Source of the DNA: Diplolepis rosae
Lineage: Eukaryota; Arthropoda; Insecta; Hymenoptera; Diplolepididae
NCBI GenBank assembly: GCA_030998225.1
Contig: JAPYXD010000701.1
Location: forward strand, 14,430,501 to 14,494,500
Direction of reading: 5' to 3'
Length of the DNA: 64,000 nt
This document shows, one piece after another, positions 1 to 10,707 of the stretch (the first letter of the stretch is position 1; every line of letters starts with the position of its first letter). A program made the position numbers and the translations under genes. A model generated the notes under the pieces. The model did not search any database, had not been told where the DNA came from, and saw nothing but the letters and a program-made list of their open reading frames with translations.

Positions 1-250
1 AAATCATATTCCATAAATACAATACACAGTATAAAAATTATAACAACTCGACGAATATCAAGTGTAAACAAAAATGTATTTTGGCTAGAAGAAAAAGCTA
101 CTTTATTTTAATTTAATAATCGTGGTGGAAATAATTTTGACTTCACAATGCTGCTGGCTGATGAATTGTTTTTATTGTCGACACCTGCCTCACCAACCAA
201 CTTGAAACTTATTCATACAAGACACTCACATATCGTAATTTGTTGATTTA

Positions 251-1400
251 TTAGGTACGCAACTAAGTTCCCGCTGTTTTTTTGATGAAAATGCAACTTT
301 ATTGTGAAAAAATGGTTACAAATGAATCATTCAAAGTATTGCCCATCATTAGCTACAACTTTTGCTCATCTTTCTGGTAGAGCTCGAATACCGTTACGGT
401 AAAAGTGTTCATCTTTTGAGGCTATCCACGAATCAAGCCATTTTTCGATGTCTTCATATGAGCGGAACTGCTGATCAGCCAGACCATGTGCCATCGACCG
501 GAACAAGTAATAATTAGAAGGCGCAATATCTGGGGAATACGGTGGGTTTCCATTTGAGCGTTTCCAGGTAGGTTTATTGGGTTTGGCAACGTGAAGCCGA
601 GCGTTGTCATGCTGTAGAATCACTTTTTCGCGCCTCTGTTCGTATTGTGGTCGTTTTTCGCGCAGTGCTCGGCTCAAACGCATCAATTTCGTTCGATACC
701 GGTCCCTAGTGATGGTTTCGTTCGGTTTCAACAGCTCATAATAAATAACACCTACCTGGTCCCACCAAATACACAGCATAACCGTCGCAGCGTGAATATT
801 CGGCTGAGCCGACGACGTAGAAGCATGAAAAAACGACGCTCAACGTCCCTTGGCTTCAAATCATAAGGAACCCAAGTTCCTTGTTTTTGAATCATTCTTA
901 ACGCATGCAGTCGCTTGGAAATGACTTGGCGGGTAACTCCTAATGCTGAAGCAAGCTCTTCTTGCGTTTAGCACGGATCCTAATCGAGCAATGCCTCCAA
1001 TTCAGCGTCTTCGAAGGTTTTTGGCCTTCCTCCACGTGGACGGTCGTCAAGATCGAAATCACCGACTTTAAAGCGACGGAACCAATCACGGCACGTTTTT
1101 TCACTTAGAAAAGTATCTCTGTAAACTTTCTGGAGCTGTCGATGCGCTTCAGGCCCCGTTTTCTTGAAATGAAAGAAGAAAATCAACACTTCACGCAAAT
1201 GACGATTATTTGGCACAAAATCAGACATTTTCACACAACCAAAAGTATATGATGCCAAAACAAAATCACTAAATTGTCAAAACGGTTTGTTTTCCATGTG
1301 TCTAAGCTTGTTCATGACGTTTTGGATGGGTCAAAATCGACCAGAACTTACTGCTGGAGTCATCTATTGACAAACAGTGGGAACTTAGTTGCGCACCTAA
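251..1400 (-). mobile_element. mariner element (mellifera-type), internally deleted
   Basis: The two ends form inverted repeats of about 28 bp (left end TTAGGTACGCAACTAAGTTC; the right end mirrors it as GTGGGAACTTAGTTGCGCAC before CTAA). A TA target duplication lies outside them at 249-250 and 1401-1402. The interior encodes pieces of a mariner transposase on the minus strand. At 1,150 bp it is shorter than the usual 1.3 kb because part of the transposase is missing. Confidence 0.93.
366..1258 (-). pseudogene. mariner transposase, broken
   Basis: The N-terminal part (1258 down to 980) reads as the mariner DNA-binding region, with the motifs SEKTCRDWFRRFK and RGGRPKTFEDAELEALLD. The C-terminal part (779 down to 366) reads as the end of the catalytic domain, with VILQHDNARLH (second catalytic Asp) and PPYSPDIAPSNYYLF. 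Between them the frame is disrupted and about 50 residues are missing, including the segment that normally carries the first catalytic Asp. The third catalytic Asp is replaced by Asn (PSNYY where the family has PSDY). In the family this enzyme cuts and joins transposon ends at TA sites; this copy cannot be active. Confidence 0.9.
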
Positions 1401-1402
1401 TA

Positions 1403-1806
1403 CATAAAGTTCGAAAATTTAATGGAGATATGCTCAACTAACCAGGAAATTGTAGACTCAGAGTCTATTCACAATGATCAAGTTTTTTTCATATTAGACG
1501 TAGATCGTTATGGACTTTTAAAGAATTATTCGACTATAAAGTAATACGAAAAATGTAACGTTTAGAAATCATACACCAATAACTGATAAAAATTTGGGAA
1601 CCACATAGAAACTCTTATTTACATCCATATCAGAAAAAATTCGTGTAGAAAATGTCTAGCAGCTTCGCCTTTTCTCTTACTATTGACCCTCTAGAGGCCC
1701 TAGAAAAATGACTGTGTCCAATCATATGGTTTTAAGTACCTATACAAAGGGCCTAGGGGGATAAGCATGTAAAAATGGCCCCCGCACGTATCAAGCCTAT
1801 ATATAT
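1403..1806. other. no gene seen
   Basis: AT-rich sequence between a mariner and a hAT MITE. No coding pattern, repeat or RNA gene recognised. It lies downstream of the GPCR exons on the minus strand, so it may be intron of that gene. Confidence 0.4.
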
Positions 1807-1814
1807 ATTGGCAC

Positions 1815-2517
1815 CAGAGCTGGGTAACTATTTCAAATGAATCCATTTCAAATACCTATTTGAAATGCAAATGCTATTTTCCATTTTGTATTTTAAATAG
1901 GAAGAAGAAAACCATTTTGTATTTTCCATTTTAAATAGGTTTTCAATCTATTTTCAACTTAAAATACTATTTTCTAGTTTTTTTTTTTGGTTCTGCCGTG
2001 GACAAGCAAAAGCACATGTTGACTTCCCACCGGAGATATGCTGCCATTGGTCAAAATTTGGCGCGCGATTTAAAATCGAATTAATTTAATTCGATATTGA
2101 ATAGCGCGCCAGTTTACAGCCGATGGCAGAATTTCTCCAGTGGGAAGCCAACACGCGCTGCTCGCGCAGGCAGACATTTTTCGAAACACTGATTTTATTT
2201 TACTATTTAGTTACGCAGGCATGATTTTGCGCCCAAAAAGAAGATCCATGTGGGACGCAATATTCGAGAAGCAATTGCTACTTAAAGTAAATGAACACAT
2301 CCGCAAAGAATAATAAATATTCTTGATGTAATTTTTTGTATTATTAAAAATCCATTTTGCATCTTGTACTAACCTTTTTCAAATGTACATTTTGCATTTT
2401 TCATTTTAAATAGAAAATAGGAAACGATCTTCTATTTTGCATTTTAAATGGATTATGTGAAACTATTTTGCATTTTATATTTTAAATACATTTTGAGAAC
2501 CATTTTACCCAGCTCTG
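1815..2517. mobile_element. non-autonomous hAT element (MITE)
   Basis: The terminal inverted repeats read CAGAGCTGGGTAA and TTACCCAGCTCTG. A perfect 8-bp target duplication ATTGGCAC flanks the element at 1807-1814 and 2518-2525. The CAGAG start and 8-bp duplication are hAT hallmarks. The outer parts are degenerate repeats of the type 'ATTTTGCATTTTAAAT'. The centre (about 2025-2150) is an imperfect inverted repeat around the GGCGCGC and GCGCGCC arms. There is no transposase. Confidence 0.93.
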
Positions 2518-2525
2518 ATTGGCAC

Positions 2526-3077
2526 CATATATTGACATCTATGTGAATATAAAATCCTGCAAACTTCAATATTAAAATTTCATTTTTTTGGGAGATATGA
2601 ATGGGAGAAGTAAAATCAAAAAATGGATTTTTCTCGAAAACGGCTGAACTGATTTTGATGAACAAAATATATGTTATAGTATCCAAAAATTGTACTTCCA
2701 GAAAAAAAATTTGAAGTTTTTAGGATAAAAAATAGGGGAAAAAAATTCTTCCAAATTTTGGAATTTGTTTTTGAGCTTATGTTTTGGAGGTGCACCTCAA
2801 ATTTTTTTCCAAAAAAGACCTTGAAATGTCTGCTTCAACATACATTTTTGTTAGATATTTCTGTGGTGTTGAGTCACTAAGAATATCAAAAAAAGTCCTT
2901 ACACTGATGAGATTTTTTCATGAATCTATTCTACGATGTCTCACAAGTATTTTATGTCAATACATCAAAATAATTGGTAGAGGGATTCGTGAGATAAATC
3001 GATTTTTGTATGGTTATGTAGCGTTTTCCGGTAGTATGCCTTTGCAATGAATATTACAAGTTTGGAAAATATTCATA
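2526..3077. other. no gene seen
   Basis: AT-rich stretch with only short chance reading frames. Nothing recognised. Confidence 0.4.
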
Positions 3078-3164
3078 TTAGGTGTACAAATAAGTTTTCG
3101 CCCTTTTTATAAAAAATTGGGCAATTATTGGGAAAGAATGGATTCTTATGTTTTATTCGAAGTA

Positions 3165-4477
3165 CACAGTGTGTCCCAAAAATAACCGGACTTTATATTT
3201 AAAACATACAATATGCAGCGCCATCTATTGAAAATTTGCAGCATTAAAAGATACATTCATCCTCTTTCAAACGCACCTAAATTCATGTAAATCGGATGAA
3301 AGATGTGAAAGTTACAGCCATTTCAATAAAAGAAAAAGTGTGCTAATGTTACAAAACAAAAATGGGACAAAGAGAAAATATAAAATTTTATGTTAAACTT
3401 GAAAAAAACTTCGCTGAGACATACGAATTGATGAAAAAAGTTTATGGTGATGATTGTATGAGTCGTACTCAAATTTATACGTGGTTTACACGATTTAAAA
3501 ATGGTCGTGAGGATTTAAATGACGACCTAAGGCCAGGTCGTCCAGAAGTTAGTAATCGTGCTGAATTGGTGGAAAAAGTCCGTGAAATCATTAGTATCGA
3601 TGCAAATTTTACTACGAGAATGTTGGCTGAGGAATTAAATACGAGTAAAAACACTATTTGGAGAAATTTAACTGAAGATTTGGGTAAAAGAAAGGTCTGT
3701 GCGCGTTTCGTTGCACATGAATTAAATGAAGACCAAAAAATAGCTCGTGTGGAGCATTGCAAAGACATTGTTGAAACTGCTGAAAACGATCCAGAGTTTC
3801 TTGATTCGATCATAACTGGTGATGAGTCATGGTGCTTTAAATATGATCCTGAAACTAAGCGTCAATCTGCTGAATGGAAGTCGAAAGGCGAGCCAAAACC
3901 AAAAAAATTGCGTTTTCAGAAGTCTCGAATCAAGACAATGTTGATTACTTTTTATGATTCGAAGGGTATTGTCCACAAGGAATTTGTGCCAGAAGGTCGA
4001 ACTGTTAATGGAGAATACTAGTTAGGCGTTTTAGATCGTTTGTGGAGAAGAATTGGCCGTGTTAGACCTGAATATCCAGCAGGAAAACAGCTGTTTTTAT
4101 TGCGCGATAATGCACCACCTCACAAGACCAAAAAAGTGAACGAATTTTTGATGAAAAAACGGATTTCTCTCATCAACCACCCTCCGTATTCGCCTGATCT
4201 ATCACCATGTGACTATTTTATATTTCTAAAACTGAAAACCAAGATGAAAGGAGCATTTTATGATGATATCCCAGCCATTCAAGCAGCCGTAACTGAGGTG
4301 CTGCAGAACATTCCTATAAATGACATAACAAAATCTATGCATGCGCTGGTTGATCGTTCCAAACGTTGTATTGAGTCTAATGGAACCTATCTTGAATAAA
4401 TAATAACTTTCAAAGATAATATAATGTGTATCTTATTCTATATCCAAAAAGTTCGGTTATTTTTGGGACACACTGTG
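3165..4477 (+). mobile_element. near-complete mariner (D34D) nested in an older mariner
   Basis: The inverted ends are CACAGTGTGTCCCAAAAATA and its mirror at 4458-4477 (TTTTTGGGACACACTGTG), with TA duplications at 3163-3164 and 4478-4479. The length of 1,313 bp is typical for a complete mariner. One transposase gene runs the length of the element and carries a single nonsense codon. It is among the youngest-looking transposons in the window. Confidence 0.95.
3362..4399 (+). pseudogene. mariner transposase with one premature stop
   Basis: The frame runs from ATG 3362 to TAA 4399 (345 codons, normal for mariner) and is interrupted only by TAG at 4019-4021, just after VNGEY. The helix-turn-helix region is at residues 1-110 (DDCMSRTQIYTWFTRFKNG). 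The catalytic residues are intact: TGDESW (first Asp), LLRDNAPPH (second Asp) and HPPYSPDLSPCDYF (third Asp). There are 34 residues between the second and third Asp, the mariner D34D spacing. One base change separates this copy from an open frame, so it is a recently inactivated transposase. Confidence 0.93.
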
Positions 4478-4534
4478 TATTGTCCATCGTATTGTTCTAC
4501 TTGCATTTGGCGCGAATCTTGATCCAATAATCAG

Positions 4535-5728
4535 TACATTAAAGACCAGTCAAATGTACTCCAACTGAAAGTTCCATCTCACCATATTTCTCGCACAGCA
4601 TACAGATGGTTCTTGAGATATTGGCCTAACAGCGTTGGTGTTTCTGGTTTGACGCATCACACATGCAAAAATGTCAACCAAACAAAATAAAACATAGTTC
4701 TCTAAAAAAAATTTTATAATCTATTGAGAACAGCGAAATGAAATGTCAGGGTGACAGCCGCTGCCAATCATCGACCAATATTAATGGTGCTAATGGCACA
4801 GTGTTGAGAGTTGCTTCTTATGTCTGTCATATCTATAAAATAACCAAAAATGCTCGAGAGAATTGGATACTACTCATGAGTATAGTTCGTATAAAAATTA
4901 GGAATGTAAGTAAAAAAGTATTAGATGTACAAATTGTCACAAATGTTCTACGTGCAGATTTGCTTCTATATCAATTCAATGCTAGAAATGACCACGAAAT
5001 TCAATAGGAACAACTTTTGAATAAAGTTTGCCAAAGTGCCATTTCTCTGATATTTGTATTCAGTAAGGTTTGCCAATTAATCATGAATCGTTCAACACTT
5101 GAACAACGCTTCTAAATTGTGGAGATTTATTTTAAAAATTAAAGTCCATTTTATGGTCGACATAATTAACCCTCAGAGCAATTTTAAACTAGTAGAAAGA
5201 TAGTAAAATCCACTTTAAGGCATAAAAAATATGATTATAATTATCAAAAATGCTTTTTCTAAAATTTACAATATTACAATAAATCGAGTTCATGTGAAAT
5301 TTCGTTATAAATATATATCCCATCAATTGATTGAACTTTACATTATTGAAAAGCATGCTAGAATTGGAAGTAGAAATGAAATTGAATAGCGAATGAATAC
5401 GTGCAGGCTGTGTATTGATCGTAATCGCAATAAAAATAATCAAACTAAAGATGATGAGAAAATTGGAAAATCATTTAAAAATGTAGGTATGGATGTGTTT
5501 CTGCAGCATTATACATTTTCAATTACCATTGTACTTGATTTGTCAGAAAATTAATAATACAAGTATTTTATAATTTTTCAAAAATAATATTTTAATAGTG
5601 TTATTTTCATATCAAATTGTAAACCTGTGGAAAGCGAAATGAATTTGATATCTTTTAGGAATGAAATTGATTCAGTACTTTTCAATTTTATATAAATGAA
5701 AGTAATAATTAAGTTTTTCATATCTTAC
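4535..5728. other. probable GPCR intron, no exon identified
   Basis: This lies directly downstream (on the minus strand) of the hormone-receptor exon at 5729-5836. I looked here for the next receptor exon (further Cys and Trp of the hormone-receptor domain) and for a first membrane segment and found none with usable splice sites. Short open frames are present on both strands but none is convincing. Confidence 0.4.
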
Positions 5729-5836
5729 TACTAGGATCAATTCCCTTTTCCAGCGGGCATCTCAGTCTAGTTGAACTCCCTGCTTTCGTGGGAGGCCAAC
5801 AAAGAATTGAATCCCATACCCAGCTGCACCAGAGTT
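5729..5836 (-). CDS. class B GPCR, hormone-receptor domain exon
   Basis: Acceptor TTCTGTTTTATTTTACAG lies just upstream, and the donor GTAAGATA is at 5728-5721. The exon is 108 nt and phase 1 at both ends. It encodes ELWCSWVWDSILCWPPTKAG followed by SSTRLRCPLEKGIDPS. The Trp-x-Trp-Asp pair, the Cys-Trp-Pro-Pro-Thr run, the invariant Ala-Gly and the later Cys-Pro match the ligand-binding ectodomain of class B receptors. Further conserved Cys residues should follow in exons not identified here. The frame read straight through as unspliced DNA stops early, so a simple open-frame scan misses this exon. Confidence 0.75.
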
Positions 5837-6311
5837 CTGTAAAATAAAACAGAAATATGAGAAAACAACGAGAAGAGAAAAGGAAAGTTTCGTAATTGAA
5901 AGAATAAAAATATTTTTCCTTCCTTGAATACTTAAAGAGACGATATTTATCTACTAAAATATAGTTAATTTTTTTCAGGGAAAATATTCTTTACAATTCT
6001 ACTGTTTTCAATTTAGAAAATGTGTAACATATCTTCAAATATAGTTATTATAAGAAATGTTTCTTTTCAAATAATTCTTCTAATGATTTTAGCCACTTAA
6101 AACTTGAATTTTAAAACTAGAAACAGTAGAGTTGTAGAGAATATTTCTACCAAAAAAGCCATTTCGTGTGGTGTTGCTAGTCTCCCATCGGGTGCTTATC
6201 TAGGTTGCGGATAGGGGAACGCCTACCAGATATGGGTGGTACCGGAGAAATCAAATATCTGGGGCGGACAAAAACTAGATAAAGGAAGGAACCACGAATA
6301 CCAAACCAAAT

Positions 6312-7140
6312 ATGGAAGAAGTCAGTAAAGGTAATATCATTACGGTGCAGGGGAACGCAACCCCAGTACCGGCGCTCTCGGGGAGTGAGCAAGCGGGATC
6401 CCGGGCGTCGTCATTCGACGACCGCCGTGTTGCAGGGGTGGCTGACTTGGGCCCTGCAACATCCACAGCTACAAGTGCAGAGAAGCAACCGAATAGCGTT
6501 GAGGAACTTCAACTTAAGATCAAGTTGGAGGAACTAGGCGTGGAAACCCGTCTAAACGAGCTGGAGGCGCTTATTTCAGAGATGAAAGGTGTCGCCGCGA
6601 AGTACAACAACTTCAGCAGGGACGTTAGGAATCGTTTAGATAGGGCGGGATTACTTATGGGTGACCTCAGGCTGCATCGGGAAGCGTTAAAAGAGGTGAG
6701 CACGCTCCTTAAACAACTTGAGAAAGAAAAACGCAGGGCAGCGGCAGCGGACAAGATAAAGAACCGTACACTTGGAGAACCTGCAGCCGGAATAGTCTCA
6801 ACTGCCCCTAATTTGAAGTGAAAAGGCAGACCACCCTTACTCCTAGCCCTAATGGCTTCCTTGGTAAAAGAGGAACGAGTTAAGGTAGGATGGGTCAACT
6901 GCAGAGTCAAGCAAGGTGATAAAGCCCTACGATGCTATCGCTCTTATGGATATGGCCATCTAGCGGCTCGATGCAGGGCCGAGGAGCGTATAAAACTCTG
7001 CTGGCCATGCGCAGGAAGGCTACGAGGCTAATAAGTGCGAGGCCACCCCACACTGCTACTTTTGTGCGGAAATCAAGGACGGTCAGAGAATCGACCATAT
7101 TCCAGGATCAAGGTGGGGCGAAGCATATATTGCCGCTAAG
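6312..7140 (+). pseudogene. R1-like ORF1 (nucleic-acid-binding gag-like protein)
   Basis: The frame is open from ATG 6312 to 6821 (169 codons). It has a low-complexity N-terminus and a predicted coiled-coil region rich in Glu, Lys and Leu (QLKIKLEELGVETRLNELEA). After the stop it continues in a shifted frame with VGWVNCRVKQGDKALRCYRS and GYGHLAARC, then KLCWPC. These are remnants of CCHC zinc knuckles near the end of R1-clade ORF1; in the first knuckle the second Cys is Ser. Such proteins coat the retrotransposon RNA. Frame breaks make this copy non-functional. Confidence 0.8.
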
Positions 7141-7201
7141 AAGGGTCGCAGAAATAAGAACAGATGGCGATAATTATACAGTCTGTTCAACAAGAGCGAG
7201 T

Positions 7202-7810
7202 CCTCGATTTTTCGAAAACTATTAGAGATTTTAAAATGTTTTTTTTTTTTAAATAAAAGTACTCTCGAAGGACTACGGCGCTACTACCTAATAGATAGTC
7301 CAGTCCCCATCGTTGTCCAGAATGGCTGTTTCTGGGTGAACACACGTTTTCACGCAAGCTTCCTCTTTAAAACACGCCAGACATTTTCGATGGGATTCGC
7401 ATCGGGAGACTGTGATGACTAGTCCAAAGTTGTGATGCCATTTTCTGTTTTCCAGGCGGTGCAGAGACGGCTTCGATGTTTCGGGTCGTTATCTTCTTGT
7501 AAGATCCAATCGGCCGTATCGGCTCCAAACATCTTTGTAGCAGACCTTAGAAGACCACGTTCATATATTTGGAGCATTTTCTGAACATTCAAGTTCTCGG
7601 TGAAGAGCTCTAAACACCCAAAACCGCGCCGTGAGAAGCATCCCCAAACATTTGCCTCTTTCAGGCAGATCGTCGACTGTTTTATTGCCTTAATAACGCT
7701 CAACCTTCACGAACGATTTCGACTTTTTGATGTATTTAGCAGCGGCTGTATAGGACATAAGTTCCGTTCGCTACCGTCTTCACGCCGGGAAACCTGTAGA
7801 ACACCCTCAA
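7202..7810 (-). mobile_element. Tc1-like transposon relic
   Basis: The minus strand encodes YTAAAKYIKKSKSFVK (Tc1 DNA-binding region), VWGCFSRRGFGCLELF, ILQEDNDPKHRSRL (catalytic Asp of the DNDPKH motif) and SQSPDANPIENVW (catalytic Glu of the IENVW motif). Frame breaks and a lost first catalytic segment show it is dead. It splits the R1 element in ORF2. No clear inverted ends were found. Confidence 0.85.
7419..7703 (-). pseudogene. Tc1 transposase catalytic fragment
   Basis: This is the longest open piece of the Tc1 relic, 94 codons. It carries WGCFSRRGFG, the Asp of DNDPKHRSR, and ends at ENGITTLD just before a frame break. The next frame continues SQSPDANPIENVWRVLKRK. It is a fragment of the DDE transposase of Tc1/mariner superfamily transposons. 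Confidence 0.85.
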
Positions 7811-7935
7811 GCTAATTTTTTACATTACATAATATCATACGTAGTTAGTGTAAGTGCTCACTGCATTTACAGAGTTGGAACTGTCATTGTTAAATTACAA
7901 GTTACAATGCCTGAATTACAGTTAGTGGAAGATTA

Positions 7936-8630
7936 ATTTGGAATATGTTTTGAAAATTAAATCTATTGAATTTATATCTAGTTATTGAATGGGTAGAAAA
8001 GTGATGTTTCTGTTTAGCTGGGTGAATTATTTGAATGTGAGTTTGATGGATTTTGTTTTTTTGGAATCTTCTGTCTTTTTATACATAGCTTAATTCGTAG
8101 AATTGTGTTTCTTGGCGATTTTTTTCGCTTCTGGAGGTAATTTCACGGGCTTCTTCTACGGTTTCTATTTTTGACCTTTTGGGAAGATGTCATACTTTTA
8201 AGAAGATCAAACCTTTTTCATTAAAAGTTTTCTATCCTGAATAGAAATGAAAGCGTGGTATTGCAGTGTACCCGAAATCGTTACTGCTTGGTCAAATCGT
8301 CCTTTCAGAATCTCGGTAGCTATGGCGTAACTTTCTTTGCTGATGAAGAACATTTCGGTTTCTTTGCAATTACTCTTTGCCCACTGGAATAAAGCTTGAG
8401 GGGTGAGTATGTGATGGTTTGAATAACGCTGTATGCTAGAACGAGCTGCAAATCTCTTTATATTCGACTCTATGCTATCGTACGCACCTTTGCCATGAGC
8501 TGTACCATGGAAGTGCCATTCAAACTCACATTAAAATAATTCACCCAGATAAACAGAAACATCACTCTCCTACACATTCAATAACTAGATATAAATTCAA
8601 TAGATTTAATTTTCAAAACATATTCCAAAT
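7936..8630. mobile_element. element with ~105-bp inverted repeats carrying an unfamiliar ORF
   Basis: Left arm 7936 to about 8048 and right arm from about 8520 to 8630 are inverted copies (ATTTGGAATATGTTTTGAAA at the left, mirrored at the right) with a few mismatches. The terminal motif does not match a family I know, and no clean target duplication was found. The inside holds one open frame on the minus strand. It lies in the gap of the R1 element. Confidence 0.8.
8207..8530 (-). pseudogene. open frame with FHGTAHGKGAYDS motif, not identified
   Basis: There are 107 sense codons between TAA (8533-8531) and TGA (8209-8207), without an ATG near the beginning. The start reads EFEWHFHGTAHGKGAYDSIE, and the body includes SKESYAIATEILKGRFDQ. 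I have an impression of similar HGKG-type frames in insect repeats, but cannot name the family. It may be the end of a longer captured or transposon-encoded protein; after the stop the frame shifts and degenerates. It has no signal peptide or membrane segment. Confidence 0.45.
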
Positions 8631-8639
8631 ATAATAATT

Positions 8640-9560
8640 TTTGTCCTAAGCTAGAAAAGGCAGAGGCCGGTTTTGTTGTACAAGGGCTTATTTGCTGAGG
8701 GTGATCAGCGAATACCTGCGTGACAGGGAACTCCTTTATCAGACAACAGAGACAACGATGCAGAGATCACTGCCGAAGTAGCCCAAGGGTCAGCACTTGG
8801 TCCGGATCTCTGGAACGTGATGTATGACGGGGTCCTCAAGATCGAGTTCTTGGAGTGGGCTAAACTGATATGCTTTGCGAACGACGTCGAAGCGATCATA
8901 CATACTAGAGACCCAGCAGAGGCACAGTGGAAAGTGGCCTGGGTCTGCAAGAAAGTCAAGCTATGGCTCAACAACCATGGGCTAGAACTGGCAGCGAGCA
9001 AAACCGAGGTAGTGGTCCTAACGAGGAAGAGAGATTTCCCAAAACCTTTGGAGTTTGACATCGCTGGAGTAGCGGTACCAGCAGGAAAAACTGTCAAATA
9101 CCTTGACGAAAAGGTCCACCGCAAGTTCACCCACTGGCCGCATATTAGGGATGTTGCGAAAAAAGCAGCAAAAATTATGGCAGCACTCTCGAGACTTATG
9201 CCCAATACCAATGGGCCAAAATCAAGCAAAAGGTGAATCCCGATGAGCGTCACTCACTTAATCATGCTTTATGGAGCTGAAGTGTGGGCCGAAGCACTAA
9301 ATGCCGAAAAATACCGAAGGAAGATAGCTTCGTCAGATTCATCAGGGTGATAACCACATGGAACTGCCGACCATTTGATGAGATAAACTTTTATTTCACT
9401 TAGTTTTTAACCGGACATGTGAACTTCAACGCATACCTGCATCGGATGACGTGTAAGAGCAGTCCGCTAAGCGACTACTGCCCTCACCAAGAAGACGCTG
9501 CAGACCACACGTTTTTCAAGTGTGAACGACGGATGGCGTAAGGATGCGCCCTGGAAACCG
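8640..9560 (+). pseudogene. R1-like ORF2 fragment: reverse transcriptase and C-terminal domain
   Basis: The palm region is recognisable: QGSALGPDLWNVMYDG across a frame break at about 8780-8825, then the catalytic loop. The loop reads CFANDVEAI where R1 elements have F-A-D-D, so one catalytic Asp is Asn. It continues with WLNNHGLELAASKTEVVVLT and AGKTVKYLDEKVHRKFTHW. After more frame breaks the C-terminal domain appears as LTGHVNFNAYLHR and a Cys/His set (CPHQEDAADHTFFKCERR). The protein would copy element RNA into DNA at a nicked target; this copy is dead. Confidence 0.85.
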
Positions 9561-9900
9561 AACCAGAAGAGTCCATAATAGCCAAAAATGTGCTGCAAAT
9601 AATAATGATGTCGCAGACAATCTACGATGCAGTGGCGGACTGAGTAGACAGAGTCCTCAGGCAGAAAAAGTGCGAGGAACGAATATAGTGAATCAAGAAA
9701 CGGGTGAGCGAGGAAGAGAGCACCAAAAAAGATGGTGCGAATAAAGCTGTCGCACATGTGAAATTGGCGAGCGCATAAATACGGCGAGGTGGCCTATAAC
9801 CTTTGATCCTGAAGTAATGCTAATGCAGTTCTGGGGTCACTGGACGGCCTTAAAACAGGGGAGTTTAGTGGTTATTGCTTCGGCTGAGTCCCACACAGCG

Positions 9901-10416
9901 TGCGCAAATGCATTTTCCTGCCTCATAACAGGCTGTGTTGTCTAGTGACAACTGTGCTGTCACCGTCTATTTTGAGACGGGAAAATAGCAGTTTAAAAAG
10001 TACAAATTTCATTAGACGCGTTGGGGAAAACTTTTTATCCAGAGACCTGATTTCTGACACGACAACAACCTTAATTCCTCGAGGCCATGGTTCACTGCTT
10101 GATAACTACCTTATCAGCATTTTATTCGACTGAAAACTCATGTCCATGCAAAATGAGATATCGAGTCACAAATTTGAAAAATTGAAGAAAAGGTTATAAT
10201 AAAGTTCTCTTAACTCTTGGATTTTTATAGTTACAAATACAAACAAAGATGTTCAACAATGATAAGAAACTAAGAGTAGGCAGACATTCTCTAGTGCTTT
10301 TTTTTTAATTTTACGAATTTACGAATTGAATGTGAAAATTAATCAAATGAACAATAATATATTCCATTTCAAAGATCCAATAAGAGTACTAATGAAATTA
10401 ATATAAAAAGTTTTAC
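9901..10416. other. intronic sequence with a small hairpin
   Basis: Remainder of GPCR intron 2. At 9961-9985 a 6-bp stem CCGTCT/AGACGG with a short loop is shared, with its flanks, with 50826-50848. No gene seen. Confidence 0.4.
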
Positions 10417-10599
10417 CTCCTTCAGGTGATACGTAAGTTTGTTGCTGTTCTCGGCAATGCTCTTGAGTATCATTTCGATTTGAATTTGGGAATTCCATTT
10501 TATTCTTTAATTGATGATTTGGAAAACTTCTTCTTTGCTCATTAGGTCTTTGTCTTTTTAATACACTTGTGATATTTTTGAGGGAAACAGTTTTCACAT
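10417..10599 (-). CDS. class B GPCR, N-terminal extracellular exon
   Basis: This 183-nt exon enters in phase 1 after TTAATTGAG and leaves at GAAGGAG|GTAAAA. It encodes about 60 residues that begin VKTVSLKNITSVLKRQR and are hydrophilic, with a possible N-glycosylation site (NIT). It ends with EHCREQQQTYVSPEG, which supplies the first conserved Cys of the hormone-receptor domain. Joined to the exon at 5836, the reading frame continues into ELWCSWVWD, which is strong support for the splice. The acceptor has a weak pyrimidine tract. Confidence 0.68.
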
Positions 10600-10707
10600 C
10601 TCAATTAAGCAAATATATTTCCGAGGGTATAGAAACAGATTATTTTTAGTTATTCATCCCAGAAATATAATATTATAAAACATTAGATTTCTTTTTTCGG
10701 AACATAC

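Larger units (their letters stand above)
3078..4534. mobile_element. mariner end fragment, host for a nested mariner
   Basis: The left end TTAGGTGTACAAATAAGTTT follows a TA at 3076-3077. The sequence continues to about 3164 and resumes after the nested element at 4480-4534, where GCGAATCTTGATCCAATAAT matches the same position in the related relic at 22260-22788 (GATCTAATAAT). The right part is lost. Only untranslated and terminal sequence of the transposon remains. Confidence 0.75.
6170..9900 (+). mobile_element. R1-clade non-LTR retrotransposon, broken and invaded
   Basis: The order is 5' leader (about 6170-6311), an ORF1 protein with zinc-knuckle remnants (6312-7140), the first codons of ORF2 (about 7163-7200), then loss of the endonuclease and much of the reverse transcriptase. 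The rest of ORF2 reappears at 8640-9560, followed by a 3' tail with TGAGTCCCACACAGCGTGCG. A Tc1 relic and a long-TIR element sit in the gap. The whole lies antisense inside intron 2 of the GPCR gene. Confidence 0.85.

Noticed and set aside
5189..5443. Membrane-segment exon of the GPCR on the minus strand
   Set aside because: Hydrophobic start (MIIFIAITIN) but no matching receptor motif, no phase-compatible splice pair, and composition expected from AT-rich DNA.
6509..6910. 133-codon minus-strand gene
   Set aside because: It is a shadow of the R1 ORF1 coding sequence on the plus strand.
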